Of a stretch of DNA of 64,000 nucleotides, positions 45,180 to 54,600 are shown in pieces. Every line of letters begins with the position of its first letter. Within the stretch, counting starts at the first letter, position 1. The stretch lies in contig CBDICG010000002.1 in the NCBI GenBank assembly GCA_965277275.1, forward strand, positions 372,001-436,000, read 5' to 3'. Source of the DNA: HLUCCA09 sp965277275 (GTDB taxonomy: Bacteria; Pseudomonadota; Alphaproteobacteria; Rhodobacterales; Rhodobacteraceae). The translations under genes and the position numbers were made by a program. The notes beneath the pieces were generated by a model. That model searched no databases. It worked only from the letters and a program-made list of their open reading frames with translations, and had not been told where the DNA came from.

Positions 45180-45686
45180 ATGAAACTGCGCATATTCCTC
45201 ACCGGCTCCGCGCTCGCGCTCAGCCTGCCGTTTGGCGCCGCCGCACAGGACGACGCGTTCGTCCAATTCCAGGCGCTCGCCCCCGCGATCGCCCTGAAGG
45301 CTGCGCAGGCCGCGCTCGATCACTGCACCGCCGCCGGATACCAGGCCGGTGTCACGGTGACGGACCGCTTTGGGGTGCCGCAGGTCTTTCTGCGCGAGCG
45401 GTTCGCGGGTGCCCACGTCTACGAGACGTCCTTTCGCAAGGCCTGGACCTCCGCCAGCTTCGGGGAACATACCACGGATCTCGATCTTGCGACCCGCCCC
45501 GGCGAGATCTCCGCTGGCATTCGCGGCCTTTCGCTCGCCCTGCCGCTGGGCGGTGGCATGCCCATCGAGTCCGGTGACGGCTCCATGGTGGGGGCCATTG
45601 GGGTCTCCGGCGCCCCGAGCCCCACCGCCGACGACGAGTGCGCGCAGGCAGGCATCGACGCCATCTTCGACGACATCGCCTTCTGA
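45180..45686 (+). CDS. Exported DUF336 (GlcG/HbpS-like) protein in the sox cluster
   Basis: A 168-residue exported protein of the DUF336 family (GlcG/HbpS/PduO C-terminal type). The signal peptide is IFLTGSALALSLPFGAAA. The core shows ALDHCTAAGYQAGVTVTDRF, SFRKAWTSASF and the Gly-rich GLSLALPLGGGMPIESGDG, then GAIGVSGAPSP. Some members bind heme or metal in redox sensing. It lies between soxS and soxR, three bases after soxS, so it is part of the regulatory sox transcript. Its role in sulfur oxidation is not known to me. Confidence 0.85.
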   Translation: MKLRIFLTGSALALSLPFGAAAQDDAFVQFQALAPAIALKAAQAALDHCTAAGYQAGVTVTDRFGVPQVFLRERFAGAHVYETSFRKAWTSASFGEHTTDLDLATRPGEISAGIRGLSLALPLGGGMPIESGDGSMVGAIGVSGAPSPTADDECAQAGIDAIFDDIAF

Positions 45687-45714
45687 CAGCAGCCAAGACG
45701 GAGCAGTGCCGCGC

Positions 45715-46056
45715 ATGGCCCTTCCCATCATCGACGACACCACCTCCGACGCCGAGCTGGAGGATATGGCCACGAAGGCGAACGAGGCTGCCACGTTTCT
45801 CAAGGCGATCAGCCACGAGGGCCGGTTGATGATCCTCTGCCATCTGGTGTCGGGCGAAAAGTCTGTCACCGAACTCGAGCAGTTGCTCTCCGCCCGGCAG
45901 GCCGCCGTCAGTCAGCAGCTCTCGCGGCTGCGGCTGGAAGGTCTTGTCGTGCCCCGGCGCGAAGGCAAGGCCATTTACTATTCGCTCGCGGACGATCGTC
46001 CGCGCAAGATCCTCGAACTGGTCTACGAGCTGTTTTGCAAGGACGACGGCTGCTAG
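45715..46056 (+). CDS. soxR: Sulfur-responsive ArsR-family repressor SoxR
   Basis: SoxR (113 aa), winged-helix repressor of sox genes. The helix-turn-helix region is VTELEQLLSARQAAVSQQLS, with the wing at VPRREGKAIYYSL. Cys42 (MILCHL) and Cys108 fit the conserved redox Cys pair of the family, and the protein ends in an extra Cys113. Oxidised or bridged Cys would release DNA. I start at the ATG at 45715; a GTG three codons earlier is too close to the GGAG site. Probable targets are the dyad at 42304-42323 and the soxV/soxS promoter. Confidence 0.92.
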   Translation: MALPIIDDTTSDAELEDMATKANEAATFLKAISHEGRLMILCHLVSGEKSVTELEQLLSARQAAVSQQLSRLRLEGLVVPRREGKAIYYSLADDRPRKILELVYELFCKDDGC

Positions 46057-46095
46057 CGGCGACCATTCAGGAGCAGGCGCGAAGGAGGAGCGCGC

Positions 46096-47166
46096 ATGTT
46101 CGAGACCCTCGCCAACGCAGGCTTCAGCGAAGCCGTTCTCCTGGCGCTCGTTGGGCTGACGGGTGGGGTCGTGCTCGGATTGGCGGCCCGCATCGGACGG
46201 TTCTGCACGCTTGGCGCGATCGAAGACCTGATCTACGGCGGCTCTGACATCCGCATGCGGATGTGGGGCCTTGCCGTCGGCGTCGCGGTGATCTGTGTCT
46301 TCGCCATGGCCGGTCTGGGGTGGGTCGCCCCGGAAGAGACCTTCTACATGGCCGACGGATGGAACCCGCTCGCGCATATCGTCGGTGGCACCCTCTTTGG
46401 CTGGGGCATGGCGGTGGCTGGAAACTGCGGGTACGGCGCGCTGGCGCGGCTCGGCGGCGGAGACTTGCGCGCCTTTGTCATCGTCCTCGTGATGGGGGTG
46501 AGCGCATACATGGTCCTGTCCGGCCCGCTTGCCGCGGCCCGCGTCGCGGCCTTCCCGACCGATCTTGTGCAGGGGGACGTGGCCGCGGGATTTGCTCCGC
46601 TCGGGGCCGCATTGATCGGGCTTCCGGCCCCGACAATCGGACTTGCGATAGGGATCGCGATCGCCGGGGCGTCGCTTTGGCCCAAAAGGATGCGGGCAGA
46701 CCGGACAGCCATGCTCTGGGCCAGCGCTGTCGGCGTCGCCATCGCCTCGGGATGGGCCGGGACGTTCTGGATTGCGAACAACGGGTTCTCCCCCGTCATC
46801 GCCGAAAGCCACACGTTCGCGCGCCCCTTGGGCGACACCCTCGTCTGGCTCATGCTGGCCTCGGGCGTGTCAGCAGGCTTCAGCGTCGGCTCGGTCGCGG
46901 GCGTGCTGCTCGGAGCCTTCGTAGGGAGCCTTTCGAAGGGGCATTTCCGCTGGGAAGCCTGCGAAGACCCGCGCGAGTTGCGGCGCCAGATTGCGGGCGC
47001 CGCAGCCATGGGCGTGGGCGGGGCCGTCGCGCTGGGATGTTCCGTCGGTCAGGGCCTTACGGCCTTTGCCGTCCTCGCCTATGGCGCGCCACTCACCGTT
47101 GCCGCGATCTGGTTCGGCGCATGGCTCGGGCTGCGTCACCTCATTCACGGCTTCGCGCCCTCGTGA
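46096..47166 (+). CDS. soxT: YeeE/YedE-family sulfur transporter, SoxT-like
   Basis: A 356-residue membrane protein of the YeeE/YedE (TsuA) family, which imports thiosulfate or sulfane sulfur. The conserved Cys motifs are GRFCTLGAIEDL near residue 36, AGNCGYGALARLGGGD near residue 110 and ALGCSVGQGLTAF near residue 315. About nine to ten hydrophobic spans. It starts 39 bases after soxR. SoxT proteins next to soxR have been linked to sulfur signalling to the repressor in other alphaproteobacteria. Confidence 0.9.
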   Translation: MFETLANAGFSEAVLLALVGLTGGVVLGLAARIGRFCTLGAIEDLIYGGSDIRMRMWGLAVGVAVICVFAMAGLGWVAPEETFYMADGWNPLAHIVGGTLFGWGMAVAGNCGYGALARLGGGDLRAFVIVLVMGVSAYMVLSGPLAAARVAAFPTDLVQGDVAAGFAPLGAALIGLPAPTIGLAIGIAIAGASLWPKRMRADRTAMLWASAVGVAIASGWAGTFWIANNGFSPVIAESHTFARPLGDTLVWLMLASGVSAGFSVGSVAGVLLGAFVGSLSKGHFRWEACEDPRELRRQIAGAAAMGVGGAVALGCSVGQGLTAFAVLAYGAPLTVAAIWFGAWLGLRHLIHGFAPS

Positions 47167-47224
47167 TGGGCATCCGCGAAGCGCCTCTATCGCACCTGCA
47201 ACAGCCCGCCAAGGACCCTTCCGC

Positions 47225-48895
47225 ATGGACGACTACTACGATCTCGGCGCGTATACCCGCCCGTTAACCGCCGCGACAGCCAATGCGGCCGAATGGGCGC
47301 GCCGCGGCCTGATCTGGACCTACGGCTACCACCACGAAGAAGCGATCGTGTGCTTCGAGCGCGCGCTAGAGGACGACCCGTCCTGCCCCTTCGCGCACTG
47401 GGGTCGCGCCTATGCGATGGGCCCGAACTACAATTTCAGCTGGGATCTGATGGACCCCAAGAGCCGCAGCAAGACCGTTGCCAAGTGCCACGCCGCACTG
47501 GGCGCCGCTCAGGCTCACCGGCCGCACGCCAGCCCGGTGGAAGTTGCCCTGATCGACGCGCTGGCCGCCCGCTACCCGTCCGCAACCATGCCGGAAGACG
47601 TCGAGGACATGACGGCGTGGAACATCGCGTTCGCCGATGTCATGCGCGACGTGCATCGCGCCCACCCCGACGATCTCGAGGTCGCGACGGTCTATGCCGA
47701 GGCGCTGCTCAACATCACGCCCTGGCAGATGTGGGATCTCAAGACCGGGGCGCCCGCCGAGGGCGCTCGAACCCGCGAGGCGCAGGAGCTTCTGGAAGCG
47801 ACGTTCGAGGCCGATCCGGCCGCCTGGCAGCATCCGGGTTTGCTCCACCTCTACATCCACCTCATGGAGATGTCGCCGACGCCGGAGCTGGCCCTGCGCC
47901 AGGGTGACGCGCTTCGCTCCCTCGTGCCCGATTCCGGCCATCTCATTCACATGCCGACGCACATCGACGTGCTGTGCGGCGACTACCCGTCCGTCATTCG
48001 CGGCAACACCGACGCGCTCCATGCCGACCGCAAGGAATTCGAGCGCTCGGGCGGCAGCAATTTCTACACGCTCTACCGGCTGCACGATTATCACTTCATC
48101 ATCTACGGAGCGCTTTTTGCCGGTCAGCTGGAGCCAGCGCTCGCGGCCAACCGCGAGATCCACGACACCGTTCCGCCGGATCTCATCCGCGTCGAAAGCC
48201 CGCCAATGGCGGATTTCCTTGAAACCTTCCTGATCTTCGAGCCCCACATCCTTGTGCGGTTCGGCAAATGGGAAGAGATCCTGGCGCTCTCGCTCCCGGA
48301 TGAGCCGGATCTCTACTGCTCCTGGACAGCCTCCATCCACTACGCCAAGGGCGTCGCCCACGCCGCTCTCGGGCAGGTCGCGGAGGCGGAAGCCGAGGAG
48401 GCGCTCTTTTTGGCCGCGCGCGACCGCGTTCCGGCTAGCCGCCTGATGCACAACAACACCATGCAGGACCTGCTGGCGATCGCACAGGCCATGCTGGCGG
48501 GCGAGATCGCCTACCGCAAGGGCGCGTATGACAGGGCATTCGCAGAGTTGCGCCGGTCCGTCGCGCTGGATGATGCCCTGCCCTATGATGAGCCCTGGGG
48601 CTGGATGCAGCCCACACGCCACGCGCTCGGTGCACTGCTCTTCGAGCAGGGCCACGTCGCCGAAGCCGAGACCGTCTACCGGGAGGATCTGGGTCTGGGC
48701 GGCGACCTGCCCCGCGCCTGCATCCACCCGGACAACGTCTGGGCGTTGCGCGGCTTGCACCAGTGTCTCGCTTCACGCGGTGCGGACGCGGAGGCCGCGA
48801 TCCTCAAGCGAAGGCTCGACGTCGTGGAAGCGCGGGCGGACGCGCCGGTGCGCGCGTCGTGCTTTTGTGCGCAGGCGGCGATGTCCCCGGCATAG
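47225..48895 (+). CDS. Tetratricopeptide repeat protein
   Basis: A 556-residue cytoplasmic protein with TPR-like helical repeats. The opening segment has GYHHEEAIVCFERALEDDP and CPFAHWGRAYAMGPNYNF, and later repeats include AFAELRRSVALDDALPY and FEQGHVAEAETVYREDL. A His-rich middle (HPGLLHLYIHLMEM, HLIHMPTHIDVLCGDY, RLHDYHFIIYGALF) is typical of a conserved family of TPR proteins whose His pairs may bind metal. No signal peptide. It starts 58 bases after soxT and may be read with it. Function unknown. Confidence 0.83.
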   Translation: MDDYYDLGAYTRPLTAATANAAEWARRGLIWTYGYHHEEAIVCFERALEDDPSCPFAHWGRAYAMGPNYNFSWDLMDPKSRSKTVAKCHAALGAAQAHRPHASPVEVALIDALAARYPSATMPEDVEDMTAWNIAFADVMRDVHRAHPDDLEVATVYAEALLNITPWQMWDLKTGAPAEGARTREAQELLEATFEADPAAWQHPGLLHLYIHLMEMSPTPELALRQGDALRSLVPDSGHLIHMPTHIDVLCGDYPSVIRGNTDALHADRKEFERSGGSNFYTLYRLHDYHFIIYGALFAGQLEPALAANREIHDTVPPDLIRVESPPMADFLETFLIFEPHILVRFGKWEEILALSLPDEPDLYCSWTASIHYAKGVAHAALGQVAEAEAEEALFLAARDRVPASRLMHNNTMQDLLAIAQAMLAGEIAYRKGAYDRAFAELRRSVALDDALPYDEPWGWMQPTRHALGALLFEQGHVAEAETVYREDLGLGGDLPRACIHPDNVWALRGLHQCLASRGADAEAAILKRRLDVVEARADAPVRASCFCAQAAMSPA

Positions 48896-49163
48896 GGGCG
48901 CGCGGCGGCGCGATCGCAGACTTTGCGGATCGTGAAGCTCGCGCTCGACTTCCCAGCGCAGCTTTCGATGGATTTGCCGTTGTCGCCGCCGGTTTGCCGC
49001 ATGCCGTACTCCGCCTTGAGCGTAGGCCGCTTCTTTTCGAGCGATAACTCACTGATCATGCTGGGATTTGCCTTGGAATCCCTCTTCCCCACGGGACGCT
49101 TGCATGGCTGCAATCGAGGTTGGCAAGGATGGGATCGGCCAGCGCACCGTGCCGGGCTGATCG

Positions 49164-50546
49164 CTAAAGCCCCCGGGTCGCGTTCGCGTAGATCGCGGCG
49201 ACCGCGCAAGACGCAAGGCGGGCTTTGTCGTCATCGGCGCGGCTGGTCAGGATGATCGGCACCTGCGCGCCCATAACGATCCCCGCAGCCTCGGCATGGG
49301 CCACGAACGTCAGCTCCTTGGCGAGCATGTTCCCCGCTTCGAGGTTCGGCACGATCAGGATCTCGGCCCGTCCCGCAACCGCCGAGTGAATGCCCTTGGT
49401 GCGGGCGGCTTCGATGTCGATGGCGTTGTCCATCGCAAGGGGGCCATCAACCAATGCGCCGGTGATCTGGCCCCGTTCCGACATCTTCGAGAGCGCCGCC
49501 GCATCGAGGGTCGACGGGATCTTGGCCGTGACGGTTTCCACCGCGGAGAGGATGCCGACCTTTGGTTGGGCAATCCCGAGCGCGTGGGCCAGATCGATCG
49601 CATTCTGGGTGATGTCGATCTTCGTCTCGAGATCGGGCACGATATTGATCGCCGCGTCCGAGATCATCAGGAGGTGCGGAAGCCCCGGCACATCCATCGC
49701 GAAGATATGGCTGAGGCGGCGCCCCGTCCGCAGGCCGCCCTCACGCTTCACGATGGCCGAGAGAAGCACGTCGGTATGCAGCTTGCCCTTCATCAGGGCG
49801 CGCGCGCGCCCCTGATGCACCAGCGCGACCGCTCGCCGCGAGGCGGCTGCATGGTCGGGTTCGTGCAGGATCTCGAGCCCGTCAATATCCGCCTCGAGCC
49901 CCTCGGCAGCAGCCCGGATCCGCCCCTCGTCGCCAACCAGGATCGGTGTGATAAGCGTGTGCTGCCACCCCAGAAGCGCCCCGCCAAGCGCGTTCGGTCC
50001 CTCCGGGGCAACCACGGCGGTCGGGATGGGATCCAGGGGCTCGGCACGGTCGAGCAATGCATCGAAGTGCACGTGGCGCTGCACGGTGAGGCCGGGAAGA
50101 TCGCTCGCATCGAAGGTCTGCGGCGCTTTCGGCGCGATCACCTCGGCCTCGCCCTCCACAACCGGGGTCCCGTCGAGGTGGCACACGGTTGTCTCGAGAC
50201 GGACCGCCCCCTCTGCCAGGATATCGGAGACGCGGACCCGGATCACCAGTTCGTCCCCGGCGTTGGCGCGGCCGACAAAGCGAAGGGTCTGCGCGCGATA
50301 GAGCGTCCCCGGACCCGGCAACTGGTTGCCCACGACCGCGGAGATGAGCGCACCGACCCACATCGAGGGGGCGACGGCCTCCGGCAGCCCGTCCCCGTCC
50401 CCATCGTAGCGCGACAGATGCAGCGGGTTCGAATTGCCGCTGGAGTTGGCGAAGACGTAGAAATCATCCGCGCGCGCCACGCGCCTGGCTTCCGCCGCCA
50501 TGCCGGGCTTGAGCTGGTCCAGGGGGATGTTGTGGAACACGGTCAT
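49164..50546 (-). CDS. MaoC-like hydratase/phosphate acetyltransferase fusion
   Basis: A 460-residue bifunctional-type protein. Residues 1 to about 150 form a MaoC-like hot-dog domain (DDFYVFANSSGNSNPLHLS, AVAPSMWVGALISAVVGNQLPGPGT), used for (R)-enoyl-CoA hydration in related proteins. Residues 160-460 are a phosphate acetyl/butyryltransferase domain (GLEILHEPDHAAASRRAVAL, SHIFAMDVPGLPHLLMISDA, VDGPLAMDNAIDIEAARTKG). It would move acyl groups between CoA and phosphate. No acetate kinase gene is next to it. Start chosen at MTVFHNIPL. Confidence 0.9.
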   Translation of the reverse strand: MTVFHNIPLDQLKPGMAAEARRVARADDFYVFANSSGNSNPLHLSRYDGDGDGLPEAVAPSMWVGALISAVVGNQLPGPGTLYRAQTLRFVGRANAGDELVIRVRVSDILAEGAVRLETTVCHLDGTPVVEGEAEVIAPKAPQTFDASDLPGLTVQRHVHFDALLDRAEPLDPIPTAVVAPEGPNALGGALLGWQHTLITPILVGDEGRIRAAAEGLEADIDGLEILHEPDHAAASRRAVALVHQGRARALMKGKLHTDVLLSAIVKREGGLRTGRRLSHIFAMDVPGLPHLLMISDAAINIVPDLETKIDITQNAIDLAHALGIAQPKVGILSAVETVTAKIPSTLDAAALSKMSERGQITGALVDGPLAMDNAIDIEAARTKGIHSAVAGRAEILIVPNLEAGNMLAKELTFVAHAEAAGIVMGAQVPIILTSRADDDKARLASCAVAAIYANATRGL

Positions 50547-50697
50547 GGCACGGCTCTTTGTTTCACTGCACGCGGGATCTGTCCGCACAGACTAGGACAC
50601 CCGACCGCCCGCATGCAGGGCAACCGTCTGCGGCATATGCCCCGACAAGACGAGCAGGGCCAGATCACCAGCTTGGCTAAGGTTGCTGCCCTTGCGC

Positions 50698-51450
50698 TCA
50701 AGGTTGCTCCAGCGCGTAGACGAGGCTGACGCGCGCCGTCAGCGCCACCTCGCCCTCGGCGATCGGTATGGATGGGCTCTCGGCCATGTCCATCCGCGCG
50801 CTGCGCATCATCTCGGGGCGCGGCGCGAGCCCCTGCGCGTCCAGCCGGATCAGCGGTCCGAGGGTGACACCCGCAGCCTCGGCCAGCAGTTCGGCCTGGC
50901 GGGTCGCTTCCCGAACGGCACGGCGGCGCGCTTCATCCTGCAGCGGGCCAGGCTCCGCCAATCCAAAGCTCAAGCCACGAAAGAGGTTTGCGCCCTCTTC
51001 GACGACCGTATCGAGTATGCCGCCCAGATCGTCGAGCGCGCGGACCCGCACGAGCACCGTGGTTTCGGCCGAGTAGCCGAGGATCTTCGGCGGTTCGTCG
51101 CGCGAGGAATCATAGCGCGCGTATCGCGGGGTCAGGCTGAGGCCACTGGTCTGCACATCGCGGCTTTCCACTCCGGCTGCTGCAATCGCGGCCAGCACGG
51201 CTTCCGCCGCCCGTGCCATGCCTGCAACGGCGTCGGACGCGGTGTCGCCGTCATGCTGTACGCCCAGCGTGATCGTTGCAATGTCGGGCGTCGCGGTCAC
51301 TCTGCCCTCTGCGGATACCGTGATCTGGGCCTGCTGGACCGAGGCGGTTTGCCCCTCAGCGACGGTGGGACCGAGCAGATTTCCCCCCGCGAGCAGGAGG
51401 ATGAGACCCAGCGTTTTCGCACCCCACGGGCGCAGCGATCTGTGTGTCAT
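50698..51450 (-). CDS. SIMPL-domain (DUF541) periplasmic protein
   Basis: A 250-residue exported protein of the SIMPL/DUF541 family. The signal peptide is about residues 1-34 (TLGLILLLAGGNLLGPTVAEG). The domain opens with ITVSAEGRVTATPDIATITL and continues VQTSGLSLTPRYAR and YSAETTVLVRVRALDDLG, ending VALTARVSLVYALE. Members are linked to oxidative or envelope stress. It stands alone, divergent from the large gene at 51622. Confidence 0.9.
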   Translation of the reverse strand: MTHRSLRPWGAKTLGLILLLAGGNLLGPTVAEGQTASVQQAQITVSAEGRVTATPDIATITLGVQHDGDTASDAVAGMARAAEAVLAAIAAAGVESRDVQTSGLSLTPRYARYDSSRDEPPKILGYSAETTVLVRVRALDDLGGILDTVVEEGANLFRGLSFGLAEPGPLQDEARRRAVREATRQAELLAEAAGVTLGPLIRLDAQGLAPRPEMMRSARMDMAESPSIPIAEGEVALTARVSLVYALEQP

Positions 51451-51621
51451 GGGATCTGCCTTTCTTTACCAACTTGGGAACGCCCTTCGCGGGAACTGGC
51501 CGAGCCCCGGAGCTCGCTTCCCATTGAACCAGATCCTGCTATAACCTCGAGCGAACCGAAACAGGAAATGGCACCGGGCTGGCCATAACCCGCCGGTGCG
51601 TTGTCAGTGTTCCCGAGGTCC

Positions 51622-54600
51622 ATGTCCGATCCTTTTCGCCTTGTTCTCGATCACGACGGCATCGCGCTGAGCCGGGAGGGCGAGTCTGCCGAGCGCATGC
51701 GCGTCGCACTGGATGCGCCGGACTTCGACGCGCAGATCGGCCAGATGCGCGACCTGATGAGCGCCGCGCTGGCTGAGGAGGGCGCCGCGCCACCGGCAGA
51801 CGGCACATTGCATGTCACGGTGGTGCTGCCCGACAGCCAGATCCTCTACACCGAGACGCCCGCGAGCGGGCTGGACAAGATCGCGGATGCCACGCGGGTT
51901 GAGAACGCGCTGGTCGGGGCAACGCCGTACCAGCTGGAAGAACTCGTCTGGGATTGGGGCCTCGTCGGCAAGACCCTGCGGATCGCCGTCGTCGCGCGCG
52001 ATACCATTTCAGAGGCCCGGACCTTTGCCGAGGGACATGGCTTTTCACCCGGAGCATACGTGGGCGCCGCCGTCGGGGCAGGCTTTCCCGGGGCGCCGAT
52101 ATTCGAGCGTGACCGAAGCAGCGAGACCGCGGACCAAGGCACTCCGGACGGCGCAGAGACCGAAAGCGCTGCCGAATCGGTGCCGGCCGAAGCGACCTCG
52201 GACGAGCCAAGCAATGGGTCGGGCGCGGTCGTCCCGGACACTGCCGCATCGGCGCAAGACGATCAGACAGGTGCGGGCAGCGCCGACGCGCCCCAAGATG
52301 CCGCCCCTGCCTCTGCCACCACCCCCACGGCGGGCGTGAGTTCAGGCGCCGAGCCAGAGACAGCTTCAGCGATGGCGCCCCCGCCACTGCTGCCCCCCCC
52401 GGTCGCTCCCGGCACTACGGGTGACGCCGAACCATCCTTGGACGACGCGGCGGAGGCAGCTGCAACCGAAAGCGAAGCTGCACCGACAGATGCGCCCGAA
52501 GCGAAGGGCGAGGTCGTCGCAGCCTTCACCTCATTCCGGGCGCGGGCAGCGCGGAAAAGCGCCGCAGAGCAAGCAATCCCGGCGGAGAAGTCCCCCCTGA
52601 CGCCACTGCGCGCAGAACGGGGGGCGGAGCGCGGCCCGGCCACGCCACCCAAGGTCGCCCCAGCGCCTTTGCCGGGGGCCACGCCCGAAGCACCAGCCAG
52701 CAAAGCCCCCCTCGCCGCACCCAACCCCGCTCCGCTGTCAGCGCAACCGCCCCGCGCTGCCCCGAGCCCGGCAGCGGCAGACACCTCCGCTGCGCGCGCG
52801 AACCTCTCGACGCTGGCAAAGGCCACGCGATCCGACGAGACCGGCATGCGCGCCGAGCCGGAACAACAGCCCGCGCCGCGCCCCCGGAAGGAGATCCGAC
52901 GCCGCTTGGTTGGCAAAGTGGTGCCCGCGCCCGTCGGCGCAGCCCCCTCGGCCACCTCGGAGATGGACGAATCCGAGAGCCTCACGGTGTTTGGTGCGCG
53001 CCGCACCGGCGCGGAGGGGCGCGGAGGGTCCGCTCGCCTCGGCATTGTGCTGACGATCGCGCTCTTGGCCGTCATGGGCCTCGTTGCTCTCTGGTCGCTC
53101 TGGACGGACCAGCAGGCCGAGCCTGAAGCGCTTGCGCTCGTCCGCCCGGACGCCGCCGTGGAGGGGGCCGAAGAGACCGCGCCCAACAGCAGTGGCAGCG
53201 GTCTTTCGGTTGAGGATGCGAACGGCACGCTCGAGATTGCGCCGCCGACGATGACGCCCCTTCCCGAGGGTGGCCCCGAAACGGCTCCCGAGGGTACGCC
53301 GCTCGCAGCGCCAGAGCCGACGCCCCCCCTCGAAGAGGCCGCGCCCACAGCCGGTGAGACGGCGCCGCTGGAGATCCCCGAGCAAACCTCCACTGCGCCG
53401 GAGCCTCGTCCCGGCGCGGCTGACGTCAACCTCACCGACACAGCCACCCAAGAGGCCGCGCCGTCGGAGCCCGAATTCGACGCTGCCACACAAGCCGCCA
53501 CACAGGCCGCCACAGACACGGCCACACCCCCGGCTGAGCCGCGCGCGGAAGCGGTGCCACAGACGCCCGCAGACACCGCTGAAACAGCCACAGATACCGC
53601 CGTCGACATGGCAGCCGCGCCGTCGGACACAAGCAACGAAGCAGCTCCGCTGCCAGAGGCCGTTGCTGCGCAAACCTCCCTGTCCCCCTCCGGGTCTGCG
53701 GCCACGACCGTGCCTGTGGATGCGCCCGCACTGGTCACGGCCGCCCTGACCCCTCCCGGCGGCGCCGAGCCGGCCCCGCTGCGCCTGCAGGATCTGCGGC
53801 TGCCTGAGACGACGCGTCGGGACGCGGCTCCAGACACACCCGTTGCTCCCCTTCCGCGCGGTTCGTTCCTCGGCCCCGACGGCCTTGTCGTGCCACTTCC
53901 GGACGGCGCATTGGCCCCTGGTGGATACGCCCTCTTCACCGGTACACCACCGATCTTGCCGCCCGCGCGCCCCGGCGAAGCCGACGCTGATACGGAGACC
54001 GGGACCGCGCCGGAGAACGTCGCCGACCCGGATCCGCTCGAAGATTTCCGCCCGCAGCCTCGGCCGGAAGAACAAGGCGCCGTGTTGGCAACGGATCCCG
54101 AAGAGGAAACGCAAGAGATTGCCGAAACGGAGGGGTCCGGCATTCGACCAAGAGGCCGGCCCGATGGACTCTCCGAACGCGCCGCGGAGCTGGCCGCCCA
54201 GGCAGAGCAGGCGGAGGCCGTCGCGCGCGCCCAAGCCGAAGCCGCCGCACGTGCCTTCGCCGAGGCCGAGGCAACCGCCGCGGCGGCGGCCGAGGCCGCG
54301 GTCGAGCAGATCGCGATTGATACTGCAGGTGCGACGCGCCTGGCCGTTCCGACTGCGCTGAAGCCGCCCTCGCGCCCCGCCTACATCGACCGGATGGTGG
54401 CGCGGGCGCAGCGGACCGCCCAAGCCGAGGCCTCGACCCGACAAGCGCAAAGCGCACCCTCCGAGGCGCCGCCCGCGCCCGCAGCCGTTCAAACAGCAGC
54501 GGCCTCCGCGGCTGCTGCCCCGGCTCCCAACGCGCCGATCATTCGCAGGTCGGACAGGGTCCGCCCGCCCGAGCCGTCGAGCGCACTTGTCGCCCGCCAG

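Noticed and set aside
48896..49163. Short frames between the TPR gene and the MaoC-acyltransferase gene
   Set aside because: Neither strand shows a start with ribosome site or any recognisable domain; treated as intergenic.
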